From: Rallus limicola
Taxonomy: Eukaryota > Chordata > Aves > Gruiformes > Rallidae
Reading direction: 5' to 3'
Length of the DNA: 64,000 nucleotides
Assembly: GCA_022605955.1 (NCBI GenBank)
Contig: JAKCOZ010000012.1
Coordinates: 27,427,956 to 27,491,955 of the forward strand
A model generated the notes under the pieces. The model was not told the origin of the DNA, did not search any database, and saw only the letters and a list, made by a program, of their open reading frames with translations. Both the position numbers and the translations under genes were made by a program. Of the stretch, positions 10,045 through 21,500 are shown piece by piece. Within the stretch, counting starts at the first letter, position 1; each line of letters starts with the position of its first letter.

Positions 10045-13000
10045 GTAACGGGGCGGGCGGGGCGCGGGTGAGGGGCCGGGGGCCGCGCGGCGCGGCCCGG
10101 CTGAGCCCCGCTCTCCTCTGCCCGCAGAACCTGAGCGCCGGCGTGGCGGTGGCCGGGGTGCTGGTGCTGGCCCGCAGCGTCCGCATGGTGAGTGCGGCGG
10201 GGGCTCCGCGCCGGTTTCACGCCGGAACCCAGACGCCTTCCTCGGCCCGCGGTGCGTGTGGCCCCGTGGCAGCGCAGCCGAGCCCCGCGGGCCCTGGCGC
10301 AGGGAGCTCCTGCTGGGCGGGCCCGGCCGACTCGCAGCCCCGGCCCCAGCGCGGCCGGAGCCGGTGGTTTCCTCGCACCTTCCCGGGCGCGGAACCGCTT
10401 CCTGAGCGCGCTTACGCGTGACCCCGCGGTAGCCTCCCCGCTGGAGCACCGCCTGGGGTGGGAGGCAGCGACCCGGCTCCCAGCTGCAGCAGAAGCTGTA
10501 GTTACCATCACATCATCGTCCCTCTGTGCAGTTCCAAATGCAGCGTGCTGTGGGAGGGCATCTGTATGAAGTTTTTATCAGGAAGCCCGTGTTTGAACTA
10601 CAGATGTTGCCAGAATTCCCCTTTTCCTGCTTCTTTGCTTGTTTTAGAGCAAGGTGTGGTAACCAGGCTGATGGAGCTCCCCGTGCTAATGAGATCAGCC
10701 CTGAACAACTTCTGTTCATCAGAACATTAAGGCTTTCAGCCTGCAAGGTCCTTGACTTCTGTGTTCCTAGCAGACCTCACAGACTGCAGACAGGAGGGTG
10801 TGCAGGATAGATAACAGAGTAGAAAGATCTGTGAGCTCAGTCGTGGTGTTTGGAGGTTTGCCTCCCCCAAGTGCTGGTGTGTCACAGCAGCAGGACACAG
10901 GCAGATCAATGCTCTCCCACTGGTAGAGCAGCAGGTCAATGGTGTATGACAGGCTTGCTGTGGGACCTGAAGATATTAGTGTCTTGAATCCCAAGCAAAA
11001 GGCCATCCACGGTGCCTGCCCTTCTCCCTCCACCCCCAAAACGAGTGGCTGCTTCACTCTGGTAAGCCTGCTGCCGCTAAGCCGAGTTTTCCTGGGTGAT
11101 CATGTAACTGTCCCTGTGAATCCTCCCATTGACCGGCAGCAACGGTATCAAGTTTAAATCTTCTTGTGATCTTTTCAAAGGCGTGCACCTGCTTTGTCCC
11201 TCTTCTCTGCTGCTCCTTTATCAGAGCCTGGGTTGTTTCTGTCCTCCCTGCTCCGCCTTTGTCTTCAGCGTGGCTGGTCCTTGCTAGTGCCTTTAAACAC
11301 GTCTCCGCTTCCTCTCACCCCTGTTCTAGCACTGTCTGAGCCACTTGGGAAACAGACTGTGAGTGGTGAATCCTGTGAAGTTCGGTAGGCTCTGCTCAAA
11401 CAACACTGGTCCCTGTTCTTTCTCCAAGCCTTGCTGCCATGCCCACCCCTGATACTTCAAGTCCTGCAGACCAGGGAACATCAGAACTGCTGCAAGGGCT
11501 GGCACAGAATGGCTTCTGCACCTGATTCTCATGAAACTCATATGTAAATACATACTCACCCACACTGCCTAGTAATACAGCTGTAATTTGCCGAACTGTT
11601 TAAAGAACAAGTTCGATTTAATGTGATTGTGCCTGCTCTATGCTGTTTTATAAACCCTTTGTCTTCTTTCCATCCACAGACCACAAAATTTACAAGTGCT
11701 TTGGACATACCTGTGGAGTTTGTCACAAAGAATGTGAAACTGCGGGGAAAATTGCATCACGTCACGGAGAAAGGTCTGGAAGTTGAGCACATTCCCATCA
11801 GCATTCCTGTCATTACATCCATACAGAGAAAATGTAAGTAGCAGAACGTGAGGAACAAGGGTAGGGAGGAGGTGTTGCTGTTCTTAACGTGGCTCTGCAG
11901 AGAACAAGCATGAGAGGAAGGGTCGAGGTACGTTTCCTGCTATCATTCGGTGGGACACTGGGACAGCAGGAGGCCTGTGGGAAGGCTTGCCAGTGCAATG
12001 TTTCTATGAATTAACATTATTTTTCTTGGGTTTAAGTTCCTGGGGCAGCTGAGGGTCTGCAAAGCAGGACAGAATCACAGAATCATAGGGGTTGGAAGGG
12101 CCCTCCAGAGCCCATGGGGTCCAACCCCCTGCCAAAGCAGGGTCCCTAGGACAGGGCACACAGGTTGGCGTCCAGACGGGGCTGGAATCTCTCCAGAGAA
12201 GGAGACTCCACAACCTTCCTGTGAAAGGACGCCTCCTTTGACTGCAGCACTGGGTAAGGAAGGTCTGTCTGTCTGTCTGTGAGCAGGGCAATCCGAAGGC
12301 CTGCTGCTGGTGAGGCTTGCGGGAGTGGAGGTGGCTCCGAGCGGCCTGGCCTGGCTGCAGCGAGAGTTGAAACCCAAACAGACGATATGGTTCCAGCTTC
12401 TGGGAAGGGAGGACACAGCCCTGGAGTGCCTTGTTTTACTGAATAAGGTAAATACAGCAACAACACCTGACCTTTATCTGCAGGCTTGAGTTTGTGGTTA
12501 CACAAATCAGTTATCCCTGTGCATTTAAGGGATGTTACTATTTATAATGTATCTACCTTGATATGAAATTTCAATGTTGTGTTTGTCAGTCTGAGTTCAA
12601 GACAGGTATTCCTGCAGTCTGAGCCATGACAGGAGTGTGTTTCTCCATCCGACAGTGCTGGGCTGTGTCGTGTCGCTCTGAGGAGCCTGAGGTTTAGCCC
12701 ATCAAATGTCCTGCATCTTTCATTCATGTATTTTCTAATGGGCAGCTGGGTGCCTCTAAACTTTCAACTCTTTCTGCGTGGGCATGGATTTAGCCAGGTG
12801 TAAGGCTTGTATCTCAGGAATTCACCCCACAAAATAAATACACCTGTTTGGAAGAGGAAGTGAACATCTGTTTATTGTGCCTTTTCCAGGGCCGGTTCCT
12901 CAGCGTGTGCTTGAACGAAGAGATCTTGAGAGAGGGGCTGGGCAGAGCAGCGCGTATTGAAGGGCTGCATCACGATTCCCGTCTGTACTGGAAACTTCAC

Positions 13001-13156
13001 AAGAGGCTCCTTGGAGCAGAGTTAAAGGCACTAAAGAAAAACAAAGGGATATGGAAAGAAGAAAGCTACTCTGAAAGGATTAGAGATCGAATAAGCAACA
13101 ATAAAATTGTGCAGACAATGAAGCAATTTGTGAGCTGGTTAAGAAGGTCTCCGTAA
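9964..13156 (+). CDS. C3orf33: C3orf33 orthologue, complete five-exon gene
   Basis: Exons 9964-10044, 10128-10187, 11680-11833, 12287-12447 and 12890-13156 join in frame to 241 codons including the stop. The start ATG follows GCAGCC and begins MAERRSGAAEGLARLSEWAD. Landmarks shared with remembered human C3orf33 are an N-terminal SEWADGHL-like motif, a hydrophobic segment at residues 30-43 (SAGVAVAGVLVLAR), DIPVEF..NVKLRG at about 54-69, EVEHIPI at about 79-85, WFQLLG near 136-141, and NEEILREGLG in exon 5. The family is predicted to carry an SNase-like OB fold. The human protein (also called AC3-33) has been linked to ERK/AP-1 signalling, but its molecular role is unsettled. The predicted 240 residues are nearer the shorter human form than the longer one. 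Confidence 0.93.
10128..10187 (+). CDS. C3orf33: C3orf33 exon 2
   Basis: A 60-nt exon (20 codons) encoding NLSAGVAVAGVLVLARSVRM, the hydrophobic, probably membrane-spanning segment, between CCCGCAG and GTGAGT. It lies only 83 bp after exon 1. Confidence 0.92.
10188..11679 (+). other. C3orf33 intron 2
   Basis: About 1.5 kb; the first 270 bp continue the CpG island, and the rest is ordinary intronic sequence with no repeat that I recognise. Confidence 0.88.
11680..11833 (+). CDS. C3orf33: C3orf33 exon 3
   Basis: Encodes TTKFTSALDIPVEFVTKNVK through SIPVITSIQRK and the first base of a split Trp codon, between CCATCCACAG and GTAAGT. This is the start of the predicted SNase-like domain and one of the best conserved parts of the gene. 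Confidence 0.94.
12070..12255 (-). repeat. CR1 LINE 3' fragment (minus strand)
   Basis: The segment begins ACAGAATCACAGAATCATAG, the reverse complement of the terminal CR1 octamer repeats, followed by the GTTGGAAGGG, CCAACCCCCTGCC and CACAACCTTCCT blocks typical of the CR1 3' end. It is 5'-truncated, like most bird copies, and ends about 30 bp before C3orf33 exon 4. Confidence 0.88.
12262..12280 (+). repeat. TCTG tetranucleotide microsatellite in a splice acceptor
   Basis: About four uninterrupted TCTG units immediately before GAGCAG, acting as the only pyrimidine-rich tract of C3orf33 exon 4. Confidence 0.8.
12287..12447 (+). CDS. C3orf33: C3orf33 exon 4
   Basis: Encodes W(split)QSEGLLLVRLAGVEVAPSG through LKPKQTIWFQLLGREDTALE to LLNK, between GTGAGCAG and GTAAAT; phase 1 in, phase 0 out. 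The reading matches the human LLVKLAGVEL..WFQLLG region. Its acceptor pyrimidine tract is a TCTG microsatellite immediately downstream of a CR1 fragment, which is unusual. Confidence 0.93.
12448..12889 (+). other. C3orf33 intron 4
   Basis: About 0.44 kb of ordinary intron; nothing recognised. Confidence 0.9.
12890..13156 (+). CDS. C3orf33: C3orf33 exon 5 with stop
   Basis: Begins GRFLSVCLNEEILREGLG after CTTTTCCAG, continues through LKALKKNKGIWKEESYSE, and ends with a basic tail VSWLRRSP and TAA at 13154-13156. Compared with the longer human isoform as I recall it, a Lys/Glu-rich stretch in the tail is absent. Confidence 0.93.
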   Translation, partial: GRFLSVCLNEEILREGLGRAARIEGLHHDSRLYWKLHKRLLGAELKALKKNKGIWKEESYSERIRDRISNNKIVQTMKQFVSWLRRSP

Positions 13157-14050
13157 AGGCAAGGTGAGAGACTTGCCCAGAGGACACTAGTTACCTACCT
13201 GTGTGCTGTAGGTACAGCACAGGTTTGTGATAACACCCTCTCTCTCATTTCGAGGGTCCCTGTCTTGAACAGAAACCCCATGAACTCTCCTAACACCATG
13301 CTATAATCCACATGGGATTGAACTTCAGTAGTAGTGTGCAAGTCGCAGGTGAGAATGTTCTGAAGCCAAACCCTTTCCCAAGTGAGTTGTCCAGTTTCTC
13401 ATGTGCTAATTACCTATACAGCTGCCTTAACTAACGAGTGGAGTGACAGCAGTGACAGTCCTGTTTTTAAGAGTGTTAGTTCCCAAGGTTCTGCCTTAAA
13501 TGCCTCTCTGTTGGCTGTCATTGCTGTGTAACCCCGCTGCTTAGAAAACGCCATCTCAGACCTTTGCAAAGCCAGTGGTACGTGGTTACACATGGGTGTT
13601 TTGTTTGAATTCTGTCCCTACACTACTTTTATGTACAATTTGGGTGTTAAAAATCTTTCATCTTGAATAACAGGCTGCGTTGTTGCCACTATAAAAGGTA
13701 ATTTGTTATGGCTGATCTGGGAAAGCTGAGCGGGTTGTAACAACTAAAATTCTGTGGAAAAAAATAATCACTTGGTTATATCAAAGAATATAATTTTTTA
13801 CATCAGAAATACAAATTTTTAGAAGACAACATTGTCTTGATGAGGAAAAATGCTGGGTTTTTTTCTGATAGTTCTCTAAATATCTGAAACTAGATGAAAA
13901 CAAATCTTGAACATGAAGTTTGAAAAGGTGGAGCATGCTGTGCTAAGAACTTAAATCCTTTTATTTTTGAAAGACGTGTTAGGTATATGAGTGTATTGTT
14001 ATTTATTATGTGAATATTCTCAGAATAAAGATTGAATTTATGCTCGTTGT
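13157..14050 (+). other. C3orf33: C3orf33 3' UTR (inferred)
   Basis: AT-rich sequence following the stop and running to the AATAAA at 14024-14029. The end is inferred from that signal. Confidence 0.7.
14024..14029 (+). terminator. C3orf33 poly(A) signal
   Basis: AATAAA followed about 20 nt later by GTTGTTACATATTTT, a plausible downstream GU/U-rich element. Confidence 0.7.
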
Positions 14051-16073
14051 TACATATTTTATATAGCAAGTGCCTGACATTTGTTTAACATCCCAGTGTC
14101 ACAATATTTATTTTAAATTACATGTTTTACAGATTTTCTTTCCTTCTGTGTGATTCCTCTTATTTTCAATTAAATGCTAGGGAGAAGAGTGTGGTATGAT
14201 ACAATAGCTGAGCACTGCTGGTCCAACAGCTGGTGCTACGCCATCATTTTCTCTCCTGCTGTTGTGAATCTTGAGATCCTAAAAAAACTCCAACATGCAG
14301 CTTTTCCTTGGATAAGAATAGGTTTCAGTGCTTCTTTATTACTTTTGTTCCTGGGTCCTCTCAGGGGAGAGGCTGGTTTTTGCAAAGCATGATGAGCACA
14401 TAAAGTACCTTGCAGCACAGAATTTGGTGTTGGAAACTGGGGAAGAGCTCTGCAGGCAGAGGCAGACCTCAACAGGAGCTGGAAACCAGATAGCTGAGCC
14501 TGTTTCAAAAAGGGAAAAAATTAAGTGAGGTGTCTGTTTTTATGCACTACACAGCAAAGGGCTAGGCCGACCGATGCTGCGGTCCTTGGACAGAGAAGTC
14601 ACACAGATGGGCAGAGATTTGGGGTTGCCTGTAGCATCCTCTGAAGCAAAACTCTAGTTGACTTTTTAAGCCCAAACTATAAATTCAGTCTCAGCTATAA
14701 TCCATCACCCATGTCAATTATAGCTGTTCTTGTTCCTACATCTGGGATGTAGAAAGAGCTTTTCCAAACTGGGCATAATTGTACAGTTATGATTTTTTTT
14801 TTCTTTAGTAAATATAATTCTACTGGGCTTAACCCTTGTGTTTTGTAAATGAGTCTTTTATCACAAAAGTTCATTGTAAAGCTGAGAGAAGAACCTTAGG
14901 ACACTGCTTTGTAGGAAGCAGAGGTGAGATGTGGGCCCTTGGTGAAGTGCAGAAAAGCCCTAGAGATTTTTCTAAATTACAGTGAATTGTTGTATCCATT
15001 AGGTTGTGGCTTGTTGAGGATTTTTTAAAGTGTCAATATAGCTGCCCCATCACTAACTGTCTGCCTCTGAGTCTGAACTAAAGTTCTGAAATTTCCTTCC
15101 CTGTTTTGTGGCCAGGAGGTAGATTAACAAGTTTTGGAAGGAGCCTTGGAGAGGGATATCTAACAGTCTTTGAATTCAGGTTTCTGATCTCTTTTTTGTT
15201 GCATGTGACAAGTATTGGTGATGTGCTCTCGCTATAGTCCTCGGTCAGAATACAAACCCAGGGAAGCAGCTTCGTACAGGGGATCCCTGCTGTAACCCAT
15301 AATGCTGCTCTCAGTGTAACTGAGTGATGCAGGATTCGAGATTGCAGTGACAACTGATTTAACGAGAGTCAACTCCTGTAATTGCTTGTTAATGCTGTTT
15401 TCTTTATCAACCAGGCCTTATCTGTTCAGAAAACCCCAACGCCACCACCCCATCCCCCCCTCAAAAGAAGCACAACTCAGTTCAAAGCTACGCTTTCCAT
15501 CTGTGCAGGGCTTGAGAGGTTGCAGATCTTGTCTCCGTGGGAGGCCTGTCTATTGAAAAACCGGTAACAGGAGTAGAAACAAACAGCTCTGCGGAACTGA
15601 GCCGAGGAACTGACTGGGAGGTCAGGGGGAGAAAAAGCACTTTTCTCCATTACATAAAAACACCCCGCGCTGCTTCAGAGGAGCACTGTCCAGTTCCTTC
15701 AGCCACAGCAGCAACACACGCAAGGGTATTTCCCAGCGGTCCTGGGCCGATTAGGAATAAGGACAAGAATTAAACTGTTCAGCTTTTGTGCCTTCGCCCC
15801 GGCAACTCTGAATACGCAGCGAGCAGAACAATGTCTTAAAAAGGTCACAGGGAGCAAGAGGCCTCCAAATGGCCTGCTAAGAAAAATATCTCCAGCACTG
15901 CACAGGCTCTTTATTGCTGGTGCAACATGGAAGGCAAATGGTGTCATAAACATTACCAGCCTTCCTCGGAGCACACCGGGAAGCGGCAGGCAGGCTCCTG
16001 TGAGCATCTTTTCTGACAGGCACTGAGGCCTTTGCTGGGAAGTGACGGGCAACTGGGGGCTTCCTCCCGCCTA
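14051..16073. other. C3orf33-PLCH1 intergenic region
   Basis: About 2 kb with no recognised exon or repeat. GC content and purine asymmetry rise toward the right end. Confidence 0.7.
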
Positions 16074-16212
16074 GGGACAGAGGAGAGGAAGAGGAGTAGA
16101 GAGAGGTGAGGAGACAGAGAAAGAAGGGAGGAGAGGAGGAAGAGAAAGCAGGGAGGAGAGAGTAAGAGGGGATAGAGGGGGAGAGGGAGAGGAGGGGGAG
16201 AGGGAGAGGAAG
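16074..16212 (+). repeat. GA-rich polypurine tract
   Basis: About 139 bp almost entirely of A and G on the + strand, broken by only a few pyrimidines, with mirror-like GGGGGAGAGGGAGAGG units near the right end. Such tracts can form triplex DNA and are common near promoters. It lies about 300 bp before the PLCH1 TATA box. Confidence 0.85.
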
Positions 16213-16515
16213 CCATCATTTTCCTCAGGTTACCTCTCCTACACATTGGAACTTTCCTGCTCTTTTCTGTCAGGGCTCACACCTGCTGGTTCCCCATGAA
16301 ACGTTCCTTAGTCTCCCACGGGATATCAGATATAAAAAGTTATAGTTTCAACGGCAGTTTTAGATAGCCTTATTCGGCAAAGAGTCAAGTTCCCTCACGG
16401 CAGGACTGGCGACGGCTGTCGGTGCACCGTGTGTCAGGGAAATCGGGGCTGTGTGAGTACCGTTCGGTTCCGTTAGCCAGCGCAGGGGAACGGCCCGTGA
16501 AGTTCATCGGAGATT

Positions 16516-16523
16516 TATAAAAG
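16516..16523 (+). promoter_or_regulatory. PLCH1: TATA box of the upstream PLCH1 promoter
   Basis: A perfect TATAAAAG followed by an A run; an initiator-like GTCAGTG lies at about 16541-16547, 25-30 bp downstream. A TATA box inside a CpG island is less common than a TATA-less one. Confidence 0.55.
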
Positions 16524-16544
16524 GGGGAAAAAAAAAAAAAGTCA

Positions 16545-17202
16545 GTGAAATTTTGCGTCCCACGCCGCGGTGGAGGGTGCCTGAGCGCCCTCCCCGGCTC
16601 CCGGGGCTGTGAGGAAGGGCGGTGCCGCCCGCGGCAGGTGTGGCGGCTCCCGCCGTCCTGTGGCGCCCTGAGGCGGCGGGGCTGTCCCGTCCGAGCCCTC
16701 CGTGTGTCTCCATGGCACCCGCCGCCGGCAGCAGGGCGAAGGTGCGCCCGAGGGGCCGCATCGCATCGTCTATCCCCGCCGGGGAGCTCTGTGAGTCCCG
16801 TTGTGAGGAGGCTCTACTGGGACGGCTGGGGAAAGGGCCCCTCGCCCCCGGCAACGGGCGGCCCTGAGGGAGGGGGCGGCCCGGCCCGGGCGACGCTGAG
16901 GGGCAGCGCGGCACCCCGCTGGCTCGGAGCAGACACACAATGGAGCAGGTTGAATAGGAGCGGGCGCGAGGCCGCCGCAACACCGGGGCTGGATCGTGGC
17001 CTCAGGCGCCGAAGCAGCTCCGCTGGCGGGCGGGAGAGCGCTCCGCTCCGGGCACGATACCGCTCCGGGTTTCCCCTGCGCTCCGCGCCGGAGGGCGGGC
17101 CGGGCCGGGGCAGGGCGGGGTGGGCGGCAGCGCCGTGCGTTTGAACGGGAGAGCAGGTTGCGGCGGCGTCGGACGGCACCGAGTCGCATCCCGAGTGCCG
17201 CG
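16545..17202 (+). other. PLCH1: Putative PLCH1 non-coding exon 1
   Basis: Stretch from the initiator-like site to CCGCG|GTGAGT at 17203. It is predicted as 5' UTR because the open frame through it begins with a non-ATG codon and resembles no protein. The extent is inferred. Confidence 0.45.
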
Positions 17203-18575
17203 GTGAGTTAGTGCGGGCCGGGCATCGCTCTGCTCTGCCCTACCGGAGCGGGCGGCAGCTACGGCAGGACCAGCGGCGGGACCGACCCGTCCCCGGGCCG
17301 AACTTGTCCCCAGGCGGGCGCGTACTGCCCGGCCCGCGGGGAGTCCCCTCTGGGCTTATGGTTTGGGAGCCGGTGCTGGGTGTTCCCGGTGTGTGCTGCT
17401 GAGGGTTCGGTTTACAAGGTGCAACTTTTCTTTGCCTTCCCCGCCCCCGACTTAACGCCGGTCCGCGTGCTCTCCCTGCCCGGTCCTTCCCTCCCCGGTC
17501 CCGGGGCTCTCCCTCCTCGACCTGCGCCTGGTGCCGGCCGGAGTGGCGAGGGGCTGCTCCCGCGGTCGCGCTGGGTGTATTTGCTCTTATCGAGTAAATA
17601 ATGAATCACGCCGGACAAACTTCCCGCCGTCTTTCGGGCTGCTCGCCCCCCTCTCTCGGGGGGGTAAAGCCTCCTTGTTCTGCCTCAGGTAGTGCCGGAA
17701 CATCGCAGCGCCCGGCTCGGCGGTGGGGCAGAACCGGAGAGAGCTGCAGCCGGTTGGCACGCTCCAGGCTCAGGCCGGACCGCCTTAAATGAGGCGGAAC
17801 GAACCGACCTGACCCCCCGGAGAGGAGCCGGGGGGCACGAAGCCGGGAGCGCCGCGGGGTGTGAGGCGCCCAGAGCCCGCTCTGGGCCAGACCCTGTGAG
17901 GAGACAGGTGGGAGCTTGAGGAGAGTCGGGCCTCTTCCTGCTGGATTGAGCCCTTCCTTGCAGGTACCTCGTCTGAGGGCTGAGAGTCTGCTCCATAAAT
18001 CACTTTTTTCCAGGTAAATCAGAAAAGAGAAAAGTACAGTGAGCTGGGCATTGTGCTCCATGCATTTGATACCTGTAATTAAACAGCTGTATAATTCTGG
18101 GAACTCTAGCTGACCCAGAAGTGTTATTAAATTCCGTGGAGAAAGATATAAGCCTTATCTGATGAACTAATCATAGGCTCTTTGTTTAAAGTGTGCTTTA
18201 ACTCCTGGGTTATAAAGCACAGTGTTTGCCTGTTTTCAGTGGACTCACCTGGTTTGCTTGTCCTTGGGACTTCTGGCCCGTGTGTTACAAAACTTAGAGG
18301 AAGCAAAAGAAAACTTTGGCCCCTCTGTTGTTCTGAAACCTGAAAGAATGGCTGCACTTAATGCTACCGAAAAGGTAGACGGGGGATTCAACCCTGCAAC
18401 GGGACACCAAAGTTAATGAGCTATATGGAAAGAAAATGTGGATTTTCTGGGAGGTGAGGGGCAGCAGAGTGCATGCACACTGTTAAAAACCTTCCCCTTT
18501 CTTTATGCATTCACTTCCTGGAATAGGTCTGGGGCACACTGCTTTTTCTTTTTTAAAAATCTTTGAAGGATGCTT

Positions 18576-18598
18576 CCCCCCCTCCCCCCCCCCCCCCC
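18576..18598 (+). repeat. Poly-C run
   Basis: About 23 bases of C interrupted by one T; G-rich on the minus strand, so it has G-quadruplex potential. Confidence 0.9.
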
Positions 18599-21500
18599 AA
18601 AGTTTAAAAATGCCAACAGGCTGCTCCAGGAGAAAAATGTGAAGTTTGATCAGGTGAAGATGTGTGGTTTGTGAAAAATGATCTGGCCGTTTGCAGACGC
18701 TTTCTGGTTGTGTGCTACCTATTGTCTATAGAAATGGGGATCAGCTGGTGGTTTTGGATCAAGTGGTGCACAACTCATTATTTTAACAATACTGGCTCAG
18801 CTTGGGAGGTTGCCTAGGGAATTGATTTAATGTTTCTGTCCTTTCGCCCTTTGAGGCGGGTGTCCAATGATGACTTTGATCAAAATCACCAGTATTTGTA
18901 AAGGAGAATAAAATTTTTCTCTCCATAAAAGCAAAGGAGAGGCCACCTGCTATTAACAGCTCCCAGTTTTGCATGAGTCGATCTGTAATTTAAAACACTG
19001 TCAAGAAATACCCGTGGCAGTAAAACATTTTTATAAGCATCAAAACACAATGAAAATTAGTTCTCTGCTCAGTATTTAGCTTCCCCTCATTTCTAGTGAA
19101 GGCTTTAATGCTGAAGCTGTGTATTTCTGCTGGCTCTACAAAGTAATCTTCCTATAAACAGAGCGATTTTCCTTTAATGAAATCTAAATAAGGGTTTTCT
19201 TTTTTTTTTTTTTTTCCCTAAGGTGTCACCTAAGATCCCATTCAATTTAAATTGATAACCTAGATGGCAGAGCCCAGGCCACTGCCACATGGGGTGCTGT
19301 GGTGGTGGGTTGGGTGTGGGGTTTTGTGATGGTGTTGTTTTTTAATAAGTGTAAATAAGTCTGACTGTTAAAATCTGAACCACTCCAAGCTATGAAAGCT
19401 GACATTTGTTTCCAGGTCTGTTAGAGACCTTCTGTCTTCAGTAGGGCAGTTTCTCCTGCCTGCCTTCAGAGGAGATAAGGCTGCCACATGGAACGGCCAT
19501 GTAGGGCCCTACAGAAGCAGTGCTTCAGAGTTACTTAAATTTGTGTTTGGGGTGAAGGTGCATGATGAACAGGGTTATTGCTGTGTTTTTCTCTTGGTGC
19601 AGTGGGATGCAGAGTGTTCTGTGCTGTCATCATGGGCATCATGACGGTGCCGCTGACCAGCCAAGCGCGATTCCTCTGGGTGGTGGAGCAGGGCTGAGCA
19701 TCGTGCCAGAGATTAATGGGTTTGAACCGCTGGGTCTGGACTGTGCTGGGGATAAATCTGTCTTTGCTTCCAAGTCTGTAAGCAGAAGGTGCTTCCACTG
19801 GAGTGGCTGAGGCAGGACAGTGTTGGTAGAGACTGATCTGATGGCCTAGAGGGAGGTCTGTGTACTCTGTTTGGGTGTTGTTTTGTTTGTTTTTTTTTTC
19901 CTTTCTTGTTTATTTTAGGAAACTGGAATTGTTTTCTGTAACAAAGGTGGCTTTCTTGTTCCAGTCTCCATGGATGCTGAGGGCATTATAGTTACTCCAG
20001 AGATATGAGCTTGTCCTGTCTTTTCCTAGCTGATGGGACCTTTTGCTGGCCATCTGGTGTTAAGGAAACACTCTCTAGTTGCAACAAGGTAGCTGAGTGT
20101 GATGTGGAACACTTATTTGAGAGATGTAAAAGCAGGTTGGGGGATCCAGGTGAGGAAATCTCTACTACTGTGGAAAGGCACTTCCTAAGGTTCCCTGCAA
20201 GAAGGGGGAGCACAGAGGAGCGTCAGGGAGAGGTGGGCAGAGCTGCTGGCCGCAGTTTGGCAGCGGGTGCCTGTTGCAGGGCTGGAAGAAGCTGGAGACG
20301 TGATGCTGGGGATGCAGCAAGAGCCCCCAGGGAGGCTCTGGACCAGGGGTGAACACCACAAAACTGCTTTATAGGCATTTAGCCACATGCACTAAAGCAG
20401 TGGATCATTCTCAGCAAGAGATGTCCACAGGAGTCTCTTCAGCTTGAAATAACTCACAGTTGTGAGGTGCTTGAAGTGGAGACAGGCTGTTGTATAAAGC
20501 AGTCCGTGCTCTGTTACACACTTGATTTATTGGAGCTGACACAGAGTTTGTGTACCCACGTGCACTGAGCATGACCAAGCATGTCAGGGAGAGGCAGCAT
20601 GGGATGTGTGGGCTGTAATGGCATGGGCCTAAAATTGGGGCTGCTGAGCCCTGTATCAGTGTCTGTCCTGTATTCATTGTTTGGTCGTGGTTCCAGCCGT
20701 GGGTTAGTGACACATTGGTTGGCAGCAAACTTTATAGAGCCCCCTGCCACCCCAGAGCATCCACAAAGGGTCTTGTATGGAATATCCCCTCTTTGAGGGA
20801 TGGCATGTCCATCAACAAGTAGCCAAACATCGTGCAGGGGTCTGAAAGCGACTTGTCCGAATGATTCAATGTTTATTTCTAGTGAGAGATGGATACACTC
20901 AGGTGTGATGTGGGGTGCTGCATACCACCTGCTTTTTACAGGGTACATTTCTGCTGATCTGTTGAGGAAGAAAAGATCCTTCTTAAAGCTGTTGAATTAC
21001 CTGTGGGAGAGAATTTTAATTCCTGGAAAAAGAATTATTATTTTCTAAAATAATGATAGATAAGAACAAAGTAAACTTACACTTCACATTCATTGTCACG
21101 AGTCTTCGTGTCTTTTAAGCATTGTTTTACTGTTGAGAAATGATCTTAAATCCTGTGCCAGGTATTTCCAGAAGCTCTTAAAGTTGTTCTTAAGTTCTGT
21201 AAGTTTCTCACTGTGTTTGAATCTCTGTGGGAGCACCTTCTCCCTCTGCTTGCCTCTTATGTTTCACACTTCAGGAGGCAGAGATGCTCATGGTGAAGTG
21301 AGCTAACCACAGCTTCAGCTATGTGTGGTGCTGGATGTGTTTGTGGGAGACCAGCGCTCTCCTCTTGCTGAGCTTCCAATAGCTCACCCTAGTGAGCAGC
21401 ACACCCCGGGCTGAGTGCTCTGTGAACAGGGGTTTCTCTTCTTCAGCTACACAGTCGTGTAGTTCATTGAGTCAGTGGAAACTTACCTCCAGCATGGGAG

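Larger units (their letters stand above)
9480..10460 (+). promoter_or_regulatory. C3orf33: CpG-island promoter of C3orf33
   Basis: Very GC-rich, CpG-dense sequence of about 1 kb spanning exons 1 and 2 of C3orf33. No TATA box is visible near the start, so a dispersed CpG-island promoter is likely, with transcription starting somewhere in about 9850-9960. The high GC keeps long open frames on both strands (up to 339 codons), which I regard as by-products. Confidence 0.75.
16380..17900 (+). promoter_or_regulatory. PLCH1: CpG island, upstream PLCH1 promoter
   Basis: CpG-dense sequence with several GC boxes (for example GGGGCAGGGCGGGGTGGGCG at about 17107-17126). It contains a TATA box at 16516 and a strong donor at 17203. 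No coding exon is recognisable in it. It is assigned to PLCH1 from strand, the good donor and gene order, not from transcript evidence. Confidence 0.65.

Noticed and set aside
9430..10511. Minus-strand open frames of 339 and 278 codons
   Set aside because: They lie in the C3orf33 CpG island, where stop codons are rare. The translation is Arg/Pro/Ala-rich low complexity and overlaps two real exons on the other strand.
16504..17189. Several 120-200-codon frames on both strands in the PLCH1 CpG island
   Set aside because: GC-driven open frames; the longest begins at a non-ATG codon and none resembles a protein.
20430..20800. Possible second LTR, from a short GGAATATCCCC-like match to the 1680 element
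   Set aside because: Only about 14 bases match; the surrounding sequence could not be aligned by eye. Left unclassified.
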